A DNA stretch of 64,000 nucleotides from Sequoia sempervirens (taxonomy: Eukaryota > Streptophyta > Pinopsida > Cupressales > Cupressaceae), in the NCBI GenBank assembly GCA_007258455.2, contig VDFB02252616.1, positions 116,948,128 through 117,012,127 on the forward strand, given 5' to 3'. This document shows positions 37,466 through 50,300 of the stretch, in pieces; the stretch's first letter is position 1; every line of letters starts with the position of its first letter. A model generated the notes under the pieces. That model did not search any database. It was not told the origin of the DNA and saw only the letters and a list, made by a program, of their open reading frames with translations. The translations under genes were made by a program, and so were the position numbers.

Positions 37466-38172
37466 CTAGACTTGTGTAGTTAATTCTATCATGGTTGTTT
37501 CATTAATACATGGTACCTTTAGTTCATATGGTAACAATGTATGGAACATACCTATTGCTGCAGGAAGTCTATCTATAGGAACAGTGGTTGTAGGAAGAAT
37601 GGCTGCAGGAAGATCGTTTGCAGGAAGAGTGTCTGCAGGAGCAGTGGCTGCAGGAAGAGTAGGCAGAAGTGTCCTGATTGAAGTAGAAGATGACATTTCT
37701 TCCACTTCATAATGGTTCTAAATGAGATTAGCCAACACTTCATCCTCGTCTTGGAGCTTCATGAAAGAGCTCCTGCCTAATATCATAAGTTGCGCCATGA
37801 AATTGACTTCCTTAGCCTCTTCACCAACTTGTGGCCATACAAAATCTTTTTCATCATGAGATGGTTGAGTAGGTGAATAAAGAATAAAATTTTTAGTACT
37901 CCTTCCATCTAAAATGGTCATTTCACCTAACCGACATCTAATGTATGCATCTGCAGTTGCCAACCAGGGCCTTCCAAGAATGATAGGATACTTGCAATGT
38001 TTAGTTGTTGCAGGATGTCTTTGGTCATTACATTGATTGCTGCCCCTAAATCAAGTAGAGCATTCTTCACTTGGATCTCATTTATGACAACCGCTACCAC
38101 AGGACTGCCTAGGTCATTATACTTGGGAATAGTCACTTTTCCTAGCATGATATCAGCTAGTTGGCCCACCAC
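37466..38172 (-). pseudogene. Aspartic protease region, internally deleted, with LPAA repeat tail
   Basis: An N-terminal part with ALLDLGAAINVM (catalytic DLGA form, as in Tat/Athila proteases) joins within a few codons to the LGRPWLATADAYI region. About 50 residues usual between them are missing, and the frame shifts. C-terminal of it a Pro/Ala-rich segment repeats LPAA-type units (37540-37690), encoded by 'gctgcaggaag' direct repeats. In intact relatives this enzyme cuts the Gag-Pol polyprotein. Confidence 0.85.
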
Positions 38173-38569
38173 ATGAACTGTAGTTGGGTCTCTCTTCTTC
38201 CTTCGTGACTTCTTAAGACAAGCTTCCTTGATAGCTTTGCCTTAGATTGGAACATCATTTATGGCCTGAAATAGGGCTATCTGAACATATTTATGCTTTA
38301 GCTGATCCAGGATGTCAAAAGTGGTATCCTCCTTTTCTTCTTTCTTTTTGGAAATTTCCAACCTTTGAGAAATGGTGGTTATTGCTTGGTCTACTTGGCT
38401 TGGACTGGTTCAGGATTTTCAGGTGCATTTGGCTGAATGAGATCATTCAGAGGCTCCTCCTCTTCCATAGGAAGCCTAGTGATAATGGGTTTGGAAGGGC
38501 TGATAGAGTGGCTCTTAAATGCAGGTGGATATCAATTACACTCACAACATATGTAAGGAATTGATTTGA

Positions 38570-40159
38570 ATCAACAAAATATGCAGTTTGTTGCTTTGGT
38601 TTGTTATTTGGATTGGGTGTGGGCTGAGTTGGTAGCTAAGTGGGTTTAGGTACATTTGAGCTTGGATTAGCAGGTGGAGGCATTAGAGCAAGTTGTTGGG
38701 GCTGAGAAGGTGGTTGCATGTAATTGGTTATCAGAGTAGGCCATTGTTGTACTCCTCTCCATTGATTTGTTTGTTGCCATTTCCTAGAGGTGGTTGCCAG
38801 TGCCCTTGGAATTGCTGCCAATTCCCCCTAAGGTTGTTGCCACTAAGGTGGAGAACTCTGATGGTTGGGCCAAGGATTTGGAGGGTTATTCCAAGGCTAT
38901 GGTGGATATCCTCCATAACTAGGTGGATATGGGGGTTTTCATTGGTTACCAGATGAATAGGAGTTAAAATATGGTCTAGCATAAGATAGTGGATATGGTG
39001 GCATACCTTGTATTGGAGCCCAAGGCTTTCTTTATGCAACATAGTAGACTTGGTCTTCTTCAATATGAATTGGATTGAACTTAGGCGAAATTTTCTTACT
39101 TTCCAGGTTAGCTACCATCTTACATTTGCAGTCCTTCTTCTTTTGTTTGTAGTGAGGACAATACTCTGTCAACATCATCTCTGCCTCGTCTTGCTTATTT
39201 TTGGATTGAAGTGTATTTAGCTGAGTAGCTAGATTGTTGATAATATCTTGCTTGAAGTTTGCCAACAAATGAGTGATCTCCATTCTTGAAACTCCACCAA
39301 TAGTTGACTTACCCATGGAATATTGATAAGCTCTCCCTTTCTTTGAAGCTGCCCTAGAATAATTCTAGCATATTTTTTTGATATCCTCCCAAGGAAGTTG
39401 GGAGATATCTCATCCTGCCATGAGGTCCATGGCATCAGTGCAACTGTCATTGATTCCTCTCAGGAAAATCAACTTTTGTGAGTCCTCATTAAGTGCATGG
39501 TGTGGAGATTTTTGCAAGCAAAACAAAACCCTTGCAATGTAGTCTTCCAAGCTCTCATCTTCCTTCTACTGCATCCTGAAAATGTCACCTCTTCTCATGT
39601 CACTACCCCTATAGCATTCCTTGTACTTCTCAAGGAATTTTGTCTTCATGTCTTCCCAGGTTTCCATAGTATCTCTGCCTAGGCTGATGAACCATCTTAA
39701 TGCAACCTCTTTCAAAGTGGTGGGAAATAACTTAAGTCGATGGGAATCAGTAGTATAATCATATCTCCTGTAGAGTATGTCAAACTCAAATAAGAATGTA
39801 TCAGGGTCTTTTGTCACAAGTCAATAAAACTTAGGGAGTGTTGAGGCGGGAATGTTCTTGATGTTGTCAACTTCATTTTGATGGGCAATGGGGAAATAAA
39901 AAGCTGGTTGGTTTCATCTTTTCCTATTTGCATCACCCATGCCTGCTTGATGTGGTTATAAGAAAAATGGGTTCTCAAGCTGATTTTGATCTTCTAAGGA
40001 GACCTCAGATCTAGTTAAATTAGAATATGCATCAACAAAGGGGTGTGGATCTTCTTCTTCCTCTTCTTCTGGTAGGTTTTGGTAGTCAACTAGCTAGAAT
40101 GGATGAGGATTGTTAGGAAGAAATCTCCCATAAGCATCCCTTCTCCTTCCTCTATGCAT
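38570..40159 (-). pseudogene. Gag pseudogene
   Basis: The likely start is the ATG at 40157-40159 (MHRGRRRDAYGRF). The Retrotrans_gag core at 39566-39817 reads DPDTFLFEFDILYRRYDYTT, LKLFPTTLKEVALRWF, TWEDMKTKFLEKY. A cysteine-bearing segment (EYCPHYKQKKKDCKCKM) sits at the usual nucleocapsid position, followed by a Pro/Gln/Tyr-rich tail. One frame holds from 40159 to about 38570 with ten or so stops, several TAG/TAA at likely Gln positions. Confidence 0.9.
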
Positions 40160-40316
40160 GCAGTATCACTCACTATTAGTCAACTCACACAAAGAATTGG
40201 TAAAAAATCAGGGGGGTCATTACTTCCTAAATGAGGATATGGTAAGAACAACTTTCATAAACACTACAACAAGAAAAACTACCAATGACTCCAAAAGACT
40301 TCCTAGCTTGACACCA

Positions 40317-40334
40317 TCCCCGACAACGATGCCA
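40317..40334 (-). other. Primer binding site, tRNA-Asp-like
   Basis: The minus strand reads TGGCATCGTTGTCGGGGA, four bases inside the 5' LTR. The canonical tRNA-Asp-complementary site (TGGCGCCGTTGCCGGGGA) differs only at three C/T or G/A positions. Confidence 0.85.
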
Positions 40335-40338
40335 AAAA

Positions 40339-41555
40339 TGTTGGCCTCCTACAATGATTTCATAACTAAGCCTTTACAACCATGATTCAAAGACTAGACG
40401 TCTAACCTGAATAGCCATTCAATCATCATGAAGGTGCATTTAACTTGTCAACCCAGGGATGTGAACTTGAAATGGGTCAACACAATATGTGCACTAGGGG
40501 CTCAAGTAGCCATTGCATTCTACATCTAAGAAACACAATACTGAAAGTAAATTGCTTAAAAGGAAATAAATAAAATGTTGAAAATCAACCAACAACTATG
40601 CTAAGCTGAAATGCAGAGCAAGAATGAAAATCTGAGTGACAAACAAGAGACTACAATGTCTACTTTGGTTGTAGGAATAGTTATAGAATGGAATTCTAGT
40701 GGTTGCAGGAATAGTCAATGCTAGATTTCTAACTAAGTACTAAACAATAAGTAATACAAAACTAATGCTAAACTAGGAAGACAAATTACTCACCAAGTGG
40801 GCCCTCTTAGATAAGTATCCTCTAAACTAATAAAAACTCAGATGCTCGAACTCAAAACTTTATTTTATTCACTAAAAATCATGCATACAAAGAGTAATGT
40901 ATCTGTATTACTAAAATTGGAGAATGAGAGTACAATGTCAAATCGTGCAACCTCCTGAAGAAGGAGCATCAAATCATTATTTATAGTATAGCTAAACAAG
41001 GCAGTCAACTCCACGACTGGGAGGATGCAATTTAGGGAAAACAAGGGAAAGTGGAGTGATGGCGGTTACACATGCATGGAATCTTGCCAAACATGCAAGT
41101 TGAGTGCAGATCCAACACAACAGTAATGCTCGTGCATGCTAGATCATTAAGGTCCACTACAAGGCGGTTACATTCAGTTTACATGAAAAATCTTTGTTGT
41201 TGGCTATTTTTGACTTGGAGCGATTTCTCAGCTGGACGTTATGGTGCATGCCCAGCTGGCAGTGTCTTCCTTAACTTGGTGTATTAAATCTGCATGTCAA
41301 AGTTAGTACGCATAATAACTACACATCTATAACCACTTTAAGAAACATTCATTTATCACATGCAAAATCAATATAGATAACCCACATATTATGCCAAATA
41401 TCATTTAAGCTTGCAGAGATAGGATAATATCAAATGTCAATGGTTTGAGGGAAACATTATGCCAATACCAACACTTAAGCATTAAAGTCCATGACATCTA
41501 TGAGAAAATAGACTATAGATTCTACCTAAAACTAGACCAAAAACTAGGCTCATCA
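40339..41555 (-). repeat. Right LTR (5' LTR in element orientation), 1,217 bp
   Basis: Partner of 30106-31349, same termini. Confidence 0.92.
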
Positions 41556-41770
41556 ACACGGTCAAAGGTTTAAGCATGTGAAGAAAAATAATAGCTATAA
41601 AGGCAAAACATACCAATTTAATACTTTCAATACTGTTCTCCAATCTAATACCCACTTTATTAAACCTTGTACTTGCTTTAGAAATCCCTCCTGCTTGCAC
41701 ATTTCAAAATAAATTTATCATTACCTAGACGGAACGTGTAAAGAGAGAAGAGAAAATCCTGAACAAAAAA

Positions 41771-42355
41771 ACTCCACATCTATATATTTTTTGTAAATGC
41801 TATCCTCTTAAAATCTCAAATCATTAAAGTCTAAAAGCCAACTACCAAGAAATAAGATTTTTCACAAGAAGCGCAAACCTTTAAATGACAATACAAAAAT
41901 AACTTTATATTTGTATATTTTCCATAAATGTTGTCCTCTTGAAATCTAAAACATTATAACATAAAAGGAAATTGCTAAGAAATAAGATTTATTCACAAGG
42001 GCAATGGCCTTTAAACTTCAAGACAAAAAAACTCCACATTTGTATATTTACATAAATGTTGTCATTTTGAAATCTCAAACATTAACATGCAAAAGAAAAC
42101 TGCTAAGAAATAAGATTTTTTTTGCAACAAGCATTGAATTTTAAATTGTAGTACAAAAATAACTCTGCATCTTTATGTTTTCCGTAATTATTGTTCTATT
42201 GAAATCTCAAACATTAAAATCTACAAGCAAACTGCTAACAAATAAAACTTCTTTCACAACAAACAATGACCTTTAAACTGTGGTATTAAACTATCTCTAT
42301 AGCTATATATATTCTATAAATGGTGCTCTCTAGAAGTCTGAAACATTAAAATCTA
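41771..42355. repeat. Tandem array, ~130-bp unit, about 4.5 copies
   Basis: The start 'actc(c/t)(a/g)catcttatattt...ataaatgttgtc' recurs at 41771, 41902, 42031, 42162 and about 42290 (spacing 129-131 bp). Each unit contains 'gaaatctcaaacattaaaatc' and 'aagaaataagatttt' blocks. Confidence 0.85.
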
Positions 42356-45300
42356 AACTCTCTGTTCACAAAAGGTTGGAGTCCAACCCCTTTTTGGAAG
42401 CTGCATTATATGTTGTCATTAGCTTGTCTAGGAAAAGCCTTAATTTCCTCCATATAAATGAAAAATGAGCTTCAACAAGAATACATGTGGGAACGTGAGG
42501 CATTTAATAATCTACCTAATCTCTAGTGTTGCTAATTGCAGCCAACCTCATCAACATGGGATTCATAGGTCTTCTTTATCCCTTGAAACCATATTCATAA
42601 AGCATCTATTATTTTTCGAGCAAAATATTCTCCCTAATTCTCTCTTGCAAACACACAGTGCATCTTCTTTTAGATTTTATGAAATGTCTTAGCATAAATT
42701 GGGTAAGTTGTTACTAAAAAATCTAGAAATTATGATTCGTCTCAAAACCCATAAAGGAAGTGAACTTGATGGATGCTTATTCTAGTTTAGCCTCACAAAT
42801 AGATTCCATCCTTTTCCTAGCTTTGTTGAAGTTATACACTTGGGGTATATAAACATGAACATGGTGTTTGTCAAATTAAGTAAATGCTAATCTTCTCCTA
42901 CAAGTCAACACCAGGAAAAATAGAAATCAAGGATTTTTTAGCATAATACTATCTAGATAGCATTCCTTATTCAATCAATTTTGTCAAAAATCATATTAGT
43001 AAAACATGCACCCTACCTGCTTGAACTCAACCCTAATCCCAACTTCTTATTGAAGGATTTGACCAACTTTTTTTGGACAACAAAACAAAGCTATAGTATG
43101 GTTGGGAGAATCTCATGTAGACTAAAATCAAGTAACTGATACATACCTTACTTGGGAACAACATAATGTTCAAAACTGCCTCTCAGGGTGCCAAGTATGC
43201 CCTTCTTTGAATATCCCATGAATTAGGTAACCAAATAAAGTCAATGGTCATACACATGGATGGATGCCACTTGAACATGCTTTCCACCAACAAAAGGTTG
43301 ATATCCATGTCATAAAGAATTGGGGATTAGAGGTTTTGAAGAAATCCTTTACCTTGCTAGAAAACTGCACAGACAGTTTATCTGAGTGCAGGATTTTCAA
43401 GTTGCATAGATTGTTTCTAAACAATTTGATCCTCTCTTCCTCTATCACATTGGAAGGGAGCTTGTCTAAGCTAAGACTAGACAAAGTTGATCTTCACCTG
43501 AACTTGCTCCTTATGTTTGCCTAAAAAGCTCCCTTTGCCTACGGTGGAGTTATTATCATATCCACCGACCATAGAAGTACCTTCTCTTAGAGTGTACATG
43601 ACAGGGCCCCTATTGAATGTCACTCTAGGGAAAACTTCGTGAATGAGCCCTAGTCCAAAACTGTCATTGCGGCTGCCCTAGACAACAAAACCTGTATTCA
43701 AATGGAGATGAAATGCTACTAAAGAGTGTTGAATGCAGAGGCAGAGCAACAATAGTAAAATAATCTAGATTCTCTTCTGAAGGAGCTCCTTTTTGAAAGG
43801 AAAGAACATAATTTTTTTTTATGGTCATGCATGTTCTGTTACTAACCTCAATTCATTTCAATCTCCCACTCCGCTGACTAAACACTCCAAAAACAAGCCA
43901 AAAATGAATGTTGATATTAGTGTTAAAATTTACCAAAGATATTATGAAATAGGCATTGCAAGTTTTTGCATATGTTGTGGGAAATTATGCAATTTCCAAT
44001 TATGATAGATCAGATTGCAAGCAACAGCAGTTCAACTACCAGAAGATTTGACACACAACAACAATTCAATTGCCTAAATTTTTTTTCAACTGCTCAAAAT
44101 TTATTTTTAGGCACAAGAGTTCTCAGACGTGAGACAATTCTGGAGTTCTCAGGTGTGAGACAATGCCGGTGAGCTGTGCCCATAATAAATAGCCTATTGG
44201 CTAAAGATACAAGTGACATAGTTTTGTTTGAAATTTAGAAAATTACCTCAACCTTGATCGATCTTGACTTCCCATATCTCATGAGTTTAGAGTCATTTTG
44301 CTTTTTTTTAACCCTTTTCTTTTTACTTCGGTAAATTACTGAAATTTTCAAATTTGTGCACTAGGGTATTGTATACAAGGAGAAATCCTTTTTTTCTTTT
44401 TACATGTCTATCACACCAAAAGGTATACATTCCATATTAGCTACATTAAACATTGCATTATCTTTAGAGCATTATGTCTACATGACATCAATAGTTACAT
44501 ATGACTAAGCATATTGCATGATTGCTCGTTACATCTTTAATCCTTATTCAAAAACCTGATCTTAGGAGCAAAGGAGAAGTTCTTGGCCTATCAAACTCTT
44601 GAAAGGCATTAATCAACACTACTTGTTCTATACATGCATATTCTAGAAAGCGAGATAAACAAATTCCAAGTGACTAAAACTACATAGATTAAATCCATGA
44701 ACATAGATCAAATCTGTACATGTAGATTGATTGTGTGAGCATGAAAGTGGTATAGAGTTGTACAACAAAATTTGTAGTCTTGTAATCATCATTTATTACA
44801 AGGGTTGACTTGAGTTACAATGATAAATTAAAAAAATCTAACTTGTTAACAATATTCAACAACAAAACCTACAATTAAGTATGCTATTCCTAAAGCTTAG
44901 ATATGATGAAATCGATCTTTTTGATATCAAATTGAGATAGAGACAAGAACTAGGAGGTTGCCTTGTTTTGAGACACTTGCTATCTTATTTTGGAGTTTAG
45001 ACATGAAAGTAGGCCAACGAGAAAACTATAAATGGAAATAAACGAAAATCTCACACCTACTCCACCTATAGTCTATAAATCAAATTAGAAATGATTATGT
45101 CTCCTCTAGCCTTTAATTAGGGGAGAGGGGCCCATAATGGAGTAGGGTCCAATAGCGGGGATAGAAGTAGTCCTTAGTGGGCCCCATAGTGGAGCACTTT
45201 AATATCCAATTGCAAAACACTTTTTATTCATAAAGTACACAAAGTGACAAATCACGTGATGCCACATCAACGCACCAATAAAACAAGACTTAGTGCACCA

Positions 45301-45610
45301 CTATCAGTCTCATTTTTTTTTGGGCCTTTTTGGATACCTCAACAAAAAGCATGTTGATGTCGCCCTAAAACGAAATATAGATGCACATGAGTTGCCAGTA
45401 AATTGTTGTACAAAATTGGGAGTGATTTGAAATTTCCACGTAGGATTTTGAGAAATACAAAGTTAGGGTGCTCCACTATAGACCCCTCTCTGCTACACCA
45501 TAGAAATTAGAACATCTCCCACCTACTTTACTTACGATTTAAAAATGTTTATTATATTGCAATTATCAAAATATCCATTATGCCTTCAATATAAATACTA
45601 GTATATACCT
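42356..45610. other. No gene recognised
   Basis: Mostly AT-rich. A minus-strand open stretch at 43248-43484 has no family I know. A 30-bp direct repeat 'gttctcag.(c/t)gtgagacaat' occurs twice at 44117-44165. Nothing else could be supported. Confidence 0.5.
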
Positions 45611-45614
45611 TATT

Positions 45615-45889
45615 TTTGGGATAGAATAGAACAACTTGGAATTCCGAAAAAATATAGAGCTGCTGTCCATAGACTTTATGATCAAGTGAGGGCCAAAATC
45701 AGAACAAAGGAAGGTCTTTCCGAGTGCTTCAGGAGCGACATTGGTGTCAAACAGGGCTGCCCTCTATCTCCCACTTTGTTTGGGTTGTACATAGACAAAT
45801 TAGAAGAGTGGTTGGAAAAGCGGGGAGGTGATGGTGTTCTTTTGGCCACTTTTCTGGTCAAGTTGCTGCTGTATGCGGATGACCTTACT
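45615..45889 (+). pseudogene. LINE reverse transcriptase, palm segment up to YADD (5'-truncated)
   Basis: In one + frame: WDRIEQLGIPKKYRAAV, IGVKQGCPLSPTLFGLYIDK and LLLYADDLT. These are RT blocks of a non-LTR retrotransposon, with catalytic YADD intact. Homology begins abruptly near 45615, so fingers and early palm are absent. At 45889 it is cut by the chromovirus LTR. The same frame resumes at 53511 with LMANLEN. Confidence 0.92.
45885..45889. repeat. Target-site duplication TTACT, left
   Basis: Identical to 53506-53510; encodes Leu-Thr just after YADD. Confidence 0.95.
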
Positions 45890-47364
45890 TGATAGAACGA
45901 GGGTTGGATTGAATCACTCACTAACTCAATGCTCTGGGTCACAATTTGATAACCCCCTTGGTGATATCTCATCCACCACTCAACCTGTAGGTCACCTGCT
46001 ATTTAGGAAACCCTAGTTAGATTGCCAACCCTGCTATCATTTTCCAATTTTCTGCTACCAAGAATTTCCTGGTGTTTTCCCTCGCCTTCATCGCCTAGCC
46101 CTTAATCCACTTAAAGACTAGTGAATCACTAATACCTCCAAATCTTGTTGCAGGGGTGTAAGTAGCTTCCATAGCTTCAAATCAATCTTCTAAAAGTTCT
46201 TGAACATCCTTCATAACCCAATCCTCCATCGCTTTCACTAAATCACCAATTGAGGGTTTGGAAGGGCTACAATGCTAGAAGCTCAGTTAGGCCTCTTGAC
46301 AGAGAAAAATGCAATTTTCTCCTAAACTCCCCAAATGACCTAAGTTTTTCTGTTGGGGTTGGTGATTCCCATGCCACCAACTTAAATATTCTTGAGGTTT
46401 TGAGCCTCTACAGGCTGTACACTGCCCAAATGCGAAAGGAGCCAGGAACACTAGGGTTTCAAAACTGTTCAGAACCAGTTTAGGACTGGTGAAAAGTTCT
46501 TCATGAAAACGGACTGTTATGGGCTCTTCCTTGTCACCGTGCAGAGCCAAGACACTCCCCTAAATCCTCAAAAAAGAATCTTTTAAAAATCTTCACTCCC
46601 CTGCAAATTATTTACGTTGTGCTCAAGCTTTTCCTAGCCGGGTTCTCACTGTCTCGCCTAGGAAAAATCATTTAGCATGCTAACAACTCTCAAAAAGCAT
46701 TCTTTATTTACAATATGTATAGGTGTGGAGTCTAACCTAGCTTCCTCTGTTCCCATACTTCTTGGTACGGCCAGGAAATAGGCTAGAACTCCATTTTTTT
46801 TATTTTAACAGTCAAAACAGCAAAACACAAAACCACAAAATAACAAGAAAAGGAAATAGTGATGGGTTAACTGACTATACAGTCACAAGAATGATTGAAA
46901 TGACTTCCCTACATGCTGTAACAAATAGCCAAATGCCTAAATCAATTCATTAAATCGCTGTTTCCAGAAACAAAACAGAAAACTGTATTTTTCTTCAACA
47001 AAATCACTGTTCTATTCACTTTCTCATAAACTGCACGCCACCAATCTTCCAACCTCTTCTCCAGGTCGAAAAACACCTTTTTTACAATGTCAAGAAGAAG
47101 TTAGGTTACATTAGGGTTCACGTTTTTAACCAAGAATGGCAAAAAAACACGCGGTTTGAAAACACAGTGTGTTTTCGAACTTTTCCCAAAAACTTAGGAA
47201 ACGCCTCCAAAAGACTTCCCAATTTATTTTTAATTTTACCTAAGCTTAAAATAGGTCCCCTTACACCTTATCAATGATGTATAAGACCATTACAAAACAA
47301 AACCAAAAGATTAAGAGCAAAACATTAAAATTACGCTTGTATTCAAGTAGGTGCTCCTGCACCA
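45890..47364 (-). repeat. 3' LTR of the chromovirus (element orientation)
   Basis: 1,475 bp, same length as 52031-53505. Confidence 0.97.
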
Positions 47365-47378
47365 TTCTCCCCCTCTCA
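47365..47378 (-). other. Polypurine tract of the chromovirus
   Basis: The minus strand reads GAGAGGGGGAGAA directly before the 3' LTR. Confidence 0.93.
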
Positions 47379-47387
47379 GCACAAAGA

Positions 47388-50300
47388 TCAAGGACTGGAA
47401 GGTGGTATCAGTTTCAGGTCAATGCCAAGCTTCTTGAATTGATCCTCTTGTACCCATGTAGCCTCTGAGTCAGGTTTGCTCTTCCACTTGATAAGGTGCT
47501 CCATGTATACCTTATTCCTTGTTGCTTTCTTCACCCTGGACTCCAAGACCTTCTCTGCCTGAGCTTTCTCTTGACTTGGAAGGGGTATATTGCTGATATC
47601 TTTAAAGATTTCTTGATTGTTTTGAACTTCATCATTGACTGTACCCTTGTATCTGATCAAATCAGCAACGTTGAAGACTGGAGATATGCCCAAATCCGAT
47701 GGAAGTTCCACTTTGTATGCATTCTTTCCATACTTAGCTATCACCTTGCATGGTCCTACCCGTTTCATTTGCAATTTGGTGGACATCCCCTTCTGTAATC
47801 TGGATTTGTTGAGGTGAACCATCACATAATCACCCACCTGGAACTGCACATCTCTTCTTGTCTCATCAACTTTGTCCTTCAACTTTTGTGTTGCTGCTGT
47901 GATTGTTTTCTTAACCTGCTCATGAATCTCCTTCATGGTTTGAGTGAAGTCTTCTGCATGTCCACTCCTATTCTCCATTGTTCCCAGGTCTCTGAGCTCA
48001 CAAACTCCTCGTGGATGCATCCCATACACAACTTCAAATGGGCTTTTTCCTGTAGTTCTGTTCACACTATCATTGTATGCATATTCCGCTTGGGAAATCA
48101 CCATATCCCAGGTCTGTCCATATTCCTTTGTCAAGCACCTCAATAGGTTACCTAACACTCTGTTAACCACCTCGGTTTGACCATCGGTCTGAGGATGGTA
48201 AGCTGATCCAAATGATAAATTAGTTCCCAATCTGCTCCATAGTGTTTTCCAGAAATGACTCATGAATTTTACATCCCTATCTGAGACAATGCTCAATGGC
48301 AATCCATGGATTCTCACAACTTCCCTAAAAAATAGATGGGCAATATAGCTTGCATCGTGTGTGGTCTTGCAAGGAATAAAGTGACTCATCTTGCTAAATC
48401 TGTCCACAACTACAAAAACACTGTCAAAACCAGATTTAGTCTTGGGAAGACCCACCACAAAATCCATACTCACACACTCCCATGGTCTGTTCGGAATAGG
48501 CAAAGGCTGATATAACCCAGCATTGCTAGCTCCCCCTTTTGCTTTCATGCAAACAACACATTGTTCAACATACTTTCTGACATCTCGTGCTAACTTAGGC
48601 CAATAGTAAAACCTTTGTACCAGCTCCAAAGTTTTGTTAATACCAAAATGCCCACTAAGACTGCCATTGTGTTTCTCTTGGATCAGATTTTCTCTCATTG
48701 ATCCTCTTGGGACACATAACAGATTGCCCTTGAATAACAACCCATTTTGCAATGTATACTCAGCATATTGACTGTGAAAATGATTTGCAAAGTCTGAACA
48801 TACCTTGTAGGCTTCGGAAAAGTCTTCGTCATCACCATAGAGATCCTTAAAACTTTCCAATCCTATGCTTTTCAGCTGTATCTCTTGGACTGTCAACATC
48901 CTCCTGCTTAATGCATCTGCCACTTTGTTTTGTTGTCCCTTCTTGTGCTTAATGGTAAATGTGAAAGCTTGAATGTACTCCATCCATTTCAAGTGCCTAT
49001 TGCTTAACTTCTCCTGGGTATTGATATAACTAAGTGCCTGGTTATCCGTGAAGACCACAAATTCTTTGGGTAGCAAATAATGCCTCCATTTCCTAAGGGA
49101 CTGCACTAAAGCATAAAGTTCCAGATCATAGGTGGAGTATTTTTGCTTAGCTTCATTGAGTTTTTCACTAAAGAAGGCTACAGGTCTACCTTCTTGACTA
49201 AGGACTCCTCCTACTGCTACTCCACTTGCATCACACTCAACTGTAAACAATTTATCAAAACTAGGCAATAACAAGATAGGTTGTGTTGCCACTTCTTTTT
49301 TCAACTTTTCAAACCCTTTATCAGCCTCTAAAGTCCACTTAAACTTTGTTTTCTGACCACCCTTGATTGTATCTAACACTGGTGCACATATACCACTAAA
49401 ATTTCTTATAAACTTCCTATAAAACTGAGCCAAACCATGAAAACTCCTTACCTCAGTTGCTGTGGTTGGTGTAGGCCAGTTTAGGATAGCTTCTACCTTA
49501 CTTGGATCCATCTTCAGCGTTCCTTGAGATACCACAAAGCCTAGATACACAAGCTCTTGTTTGAAGAACTCACACTTCTCAAGGTTGATTGCCAATTGTT
49601 CTTCTTGCAACCTTTTGAGCACCATCTCTACATGCTTCAAATGTTCTTCTGCAGTCTTACTGAAAATCAGTATGTCATCCAAGTAGACTACCACAAAAAT
49701 CCCTGTGAAATCTTTAAGCACCTCATTCATTAGTCTCATGAACGTGCTAGGGGCATTCGAGAGGCCAAATGGCATCACTTTCCACTCATACAAACCATCA
49801 TTTGTCTTAAAAGCTGTCTTCCATTCATCACCTTCCTTAATTCTGATTTGGTGATACCCGCTCTTAAGATCTAGCTTAGTGTAAAATTTTGCACCTCCAA
49901 GGCAATCCAATAAATCTTCAATCCTAGGTATTGGAAATCTATACCTAATTGTGATTCTATTTATTGCTCTAGAATCAGTACAAAGTCTCCATTTACCTCC
50001 TTTTTTTGTTGCCAAAACAACTGGGACTGCACATGGACTAATACTCTTTTGAATCAGACCTTGATTCAGCAACTCTTCCACTTGTCTTGCCACCTCTTTG
50101 TTCTGCTCAGGGGTCAGTTTGTATGCTGCTTTGTTAGGCAATGAGGCTCCAGGTATGAAGTCAATTTGATGACTTATTGCTCTCTTGGGTGGTAGAGTTG
50201 ATGGTGTTCCATCACTCACAATGCTCTTATATTTTTCTAGCAGCCTTTGAACTGTTTCAGGTATGACTGTCTTCTCAGCCTTTTCTTCCTCTTTGGACTG

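Larger units (their letters stand above)
30106..41555 (-). mobile_element. Decayed Ty3/gypsy retrotransposon, Tat/Athila-like, 11.45 kb
   Basis: LTRs at 30106-31349 and 40339-41555 (TGTTGGCC...CATCA) flank gag, protease, RT, RNase H and integrase on the minus strand, then an extra ORF after pol. The primer site resembles the tRNA-Asp site of Tat/Athila elements, and the polypurine tract TTGGGGGGAG is typical of them. No chromodomain is seen. Stops and several frame changes break every domain. The LTRs differ at about one site in eleven over their first 330 bp by eye, so this copy is much older than the chromovirus at 45890. The flanks (GCACA and ACACG) give no clear target duplication. Confidence 0.92.

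Noticed and set aside
30101..41560. Target duplication for the 11-kb element
   Set aside because: Flanks GCACA and ACACG do not match; I report none.
43248..43484. Minus-strand 78-codon open frame as a gene
   Set aside because: No family similarity, no splice or start support, and an open + strand frame overlaps it.
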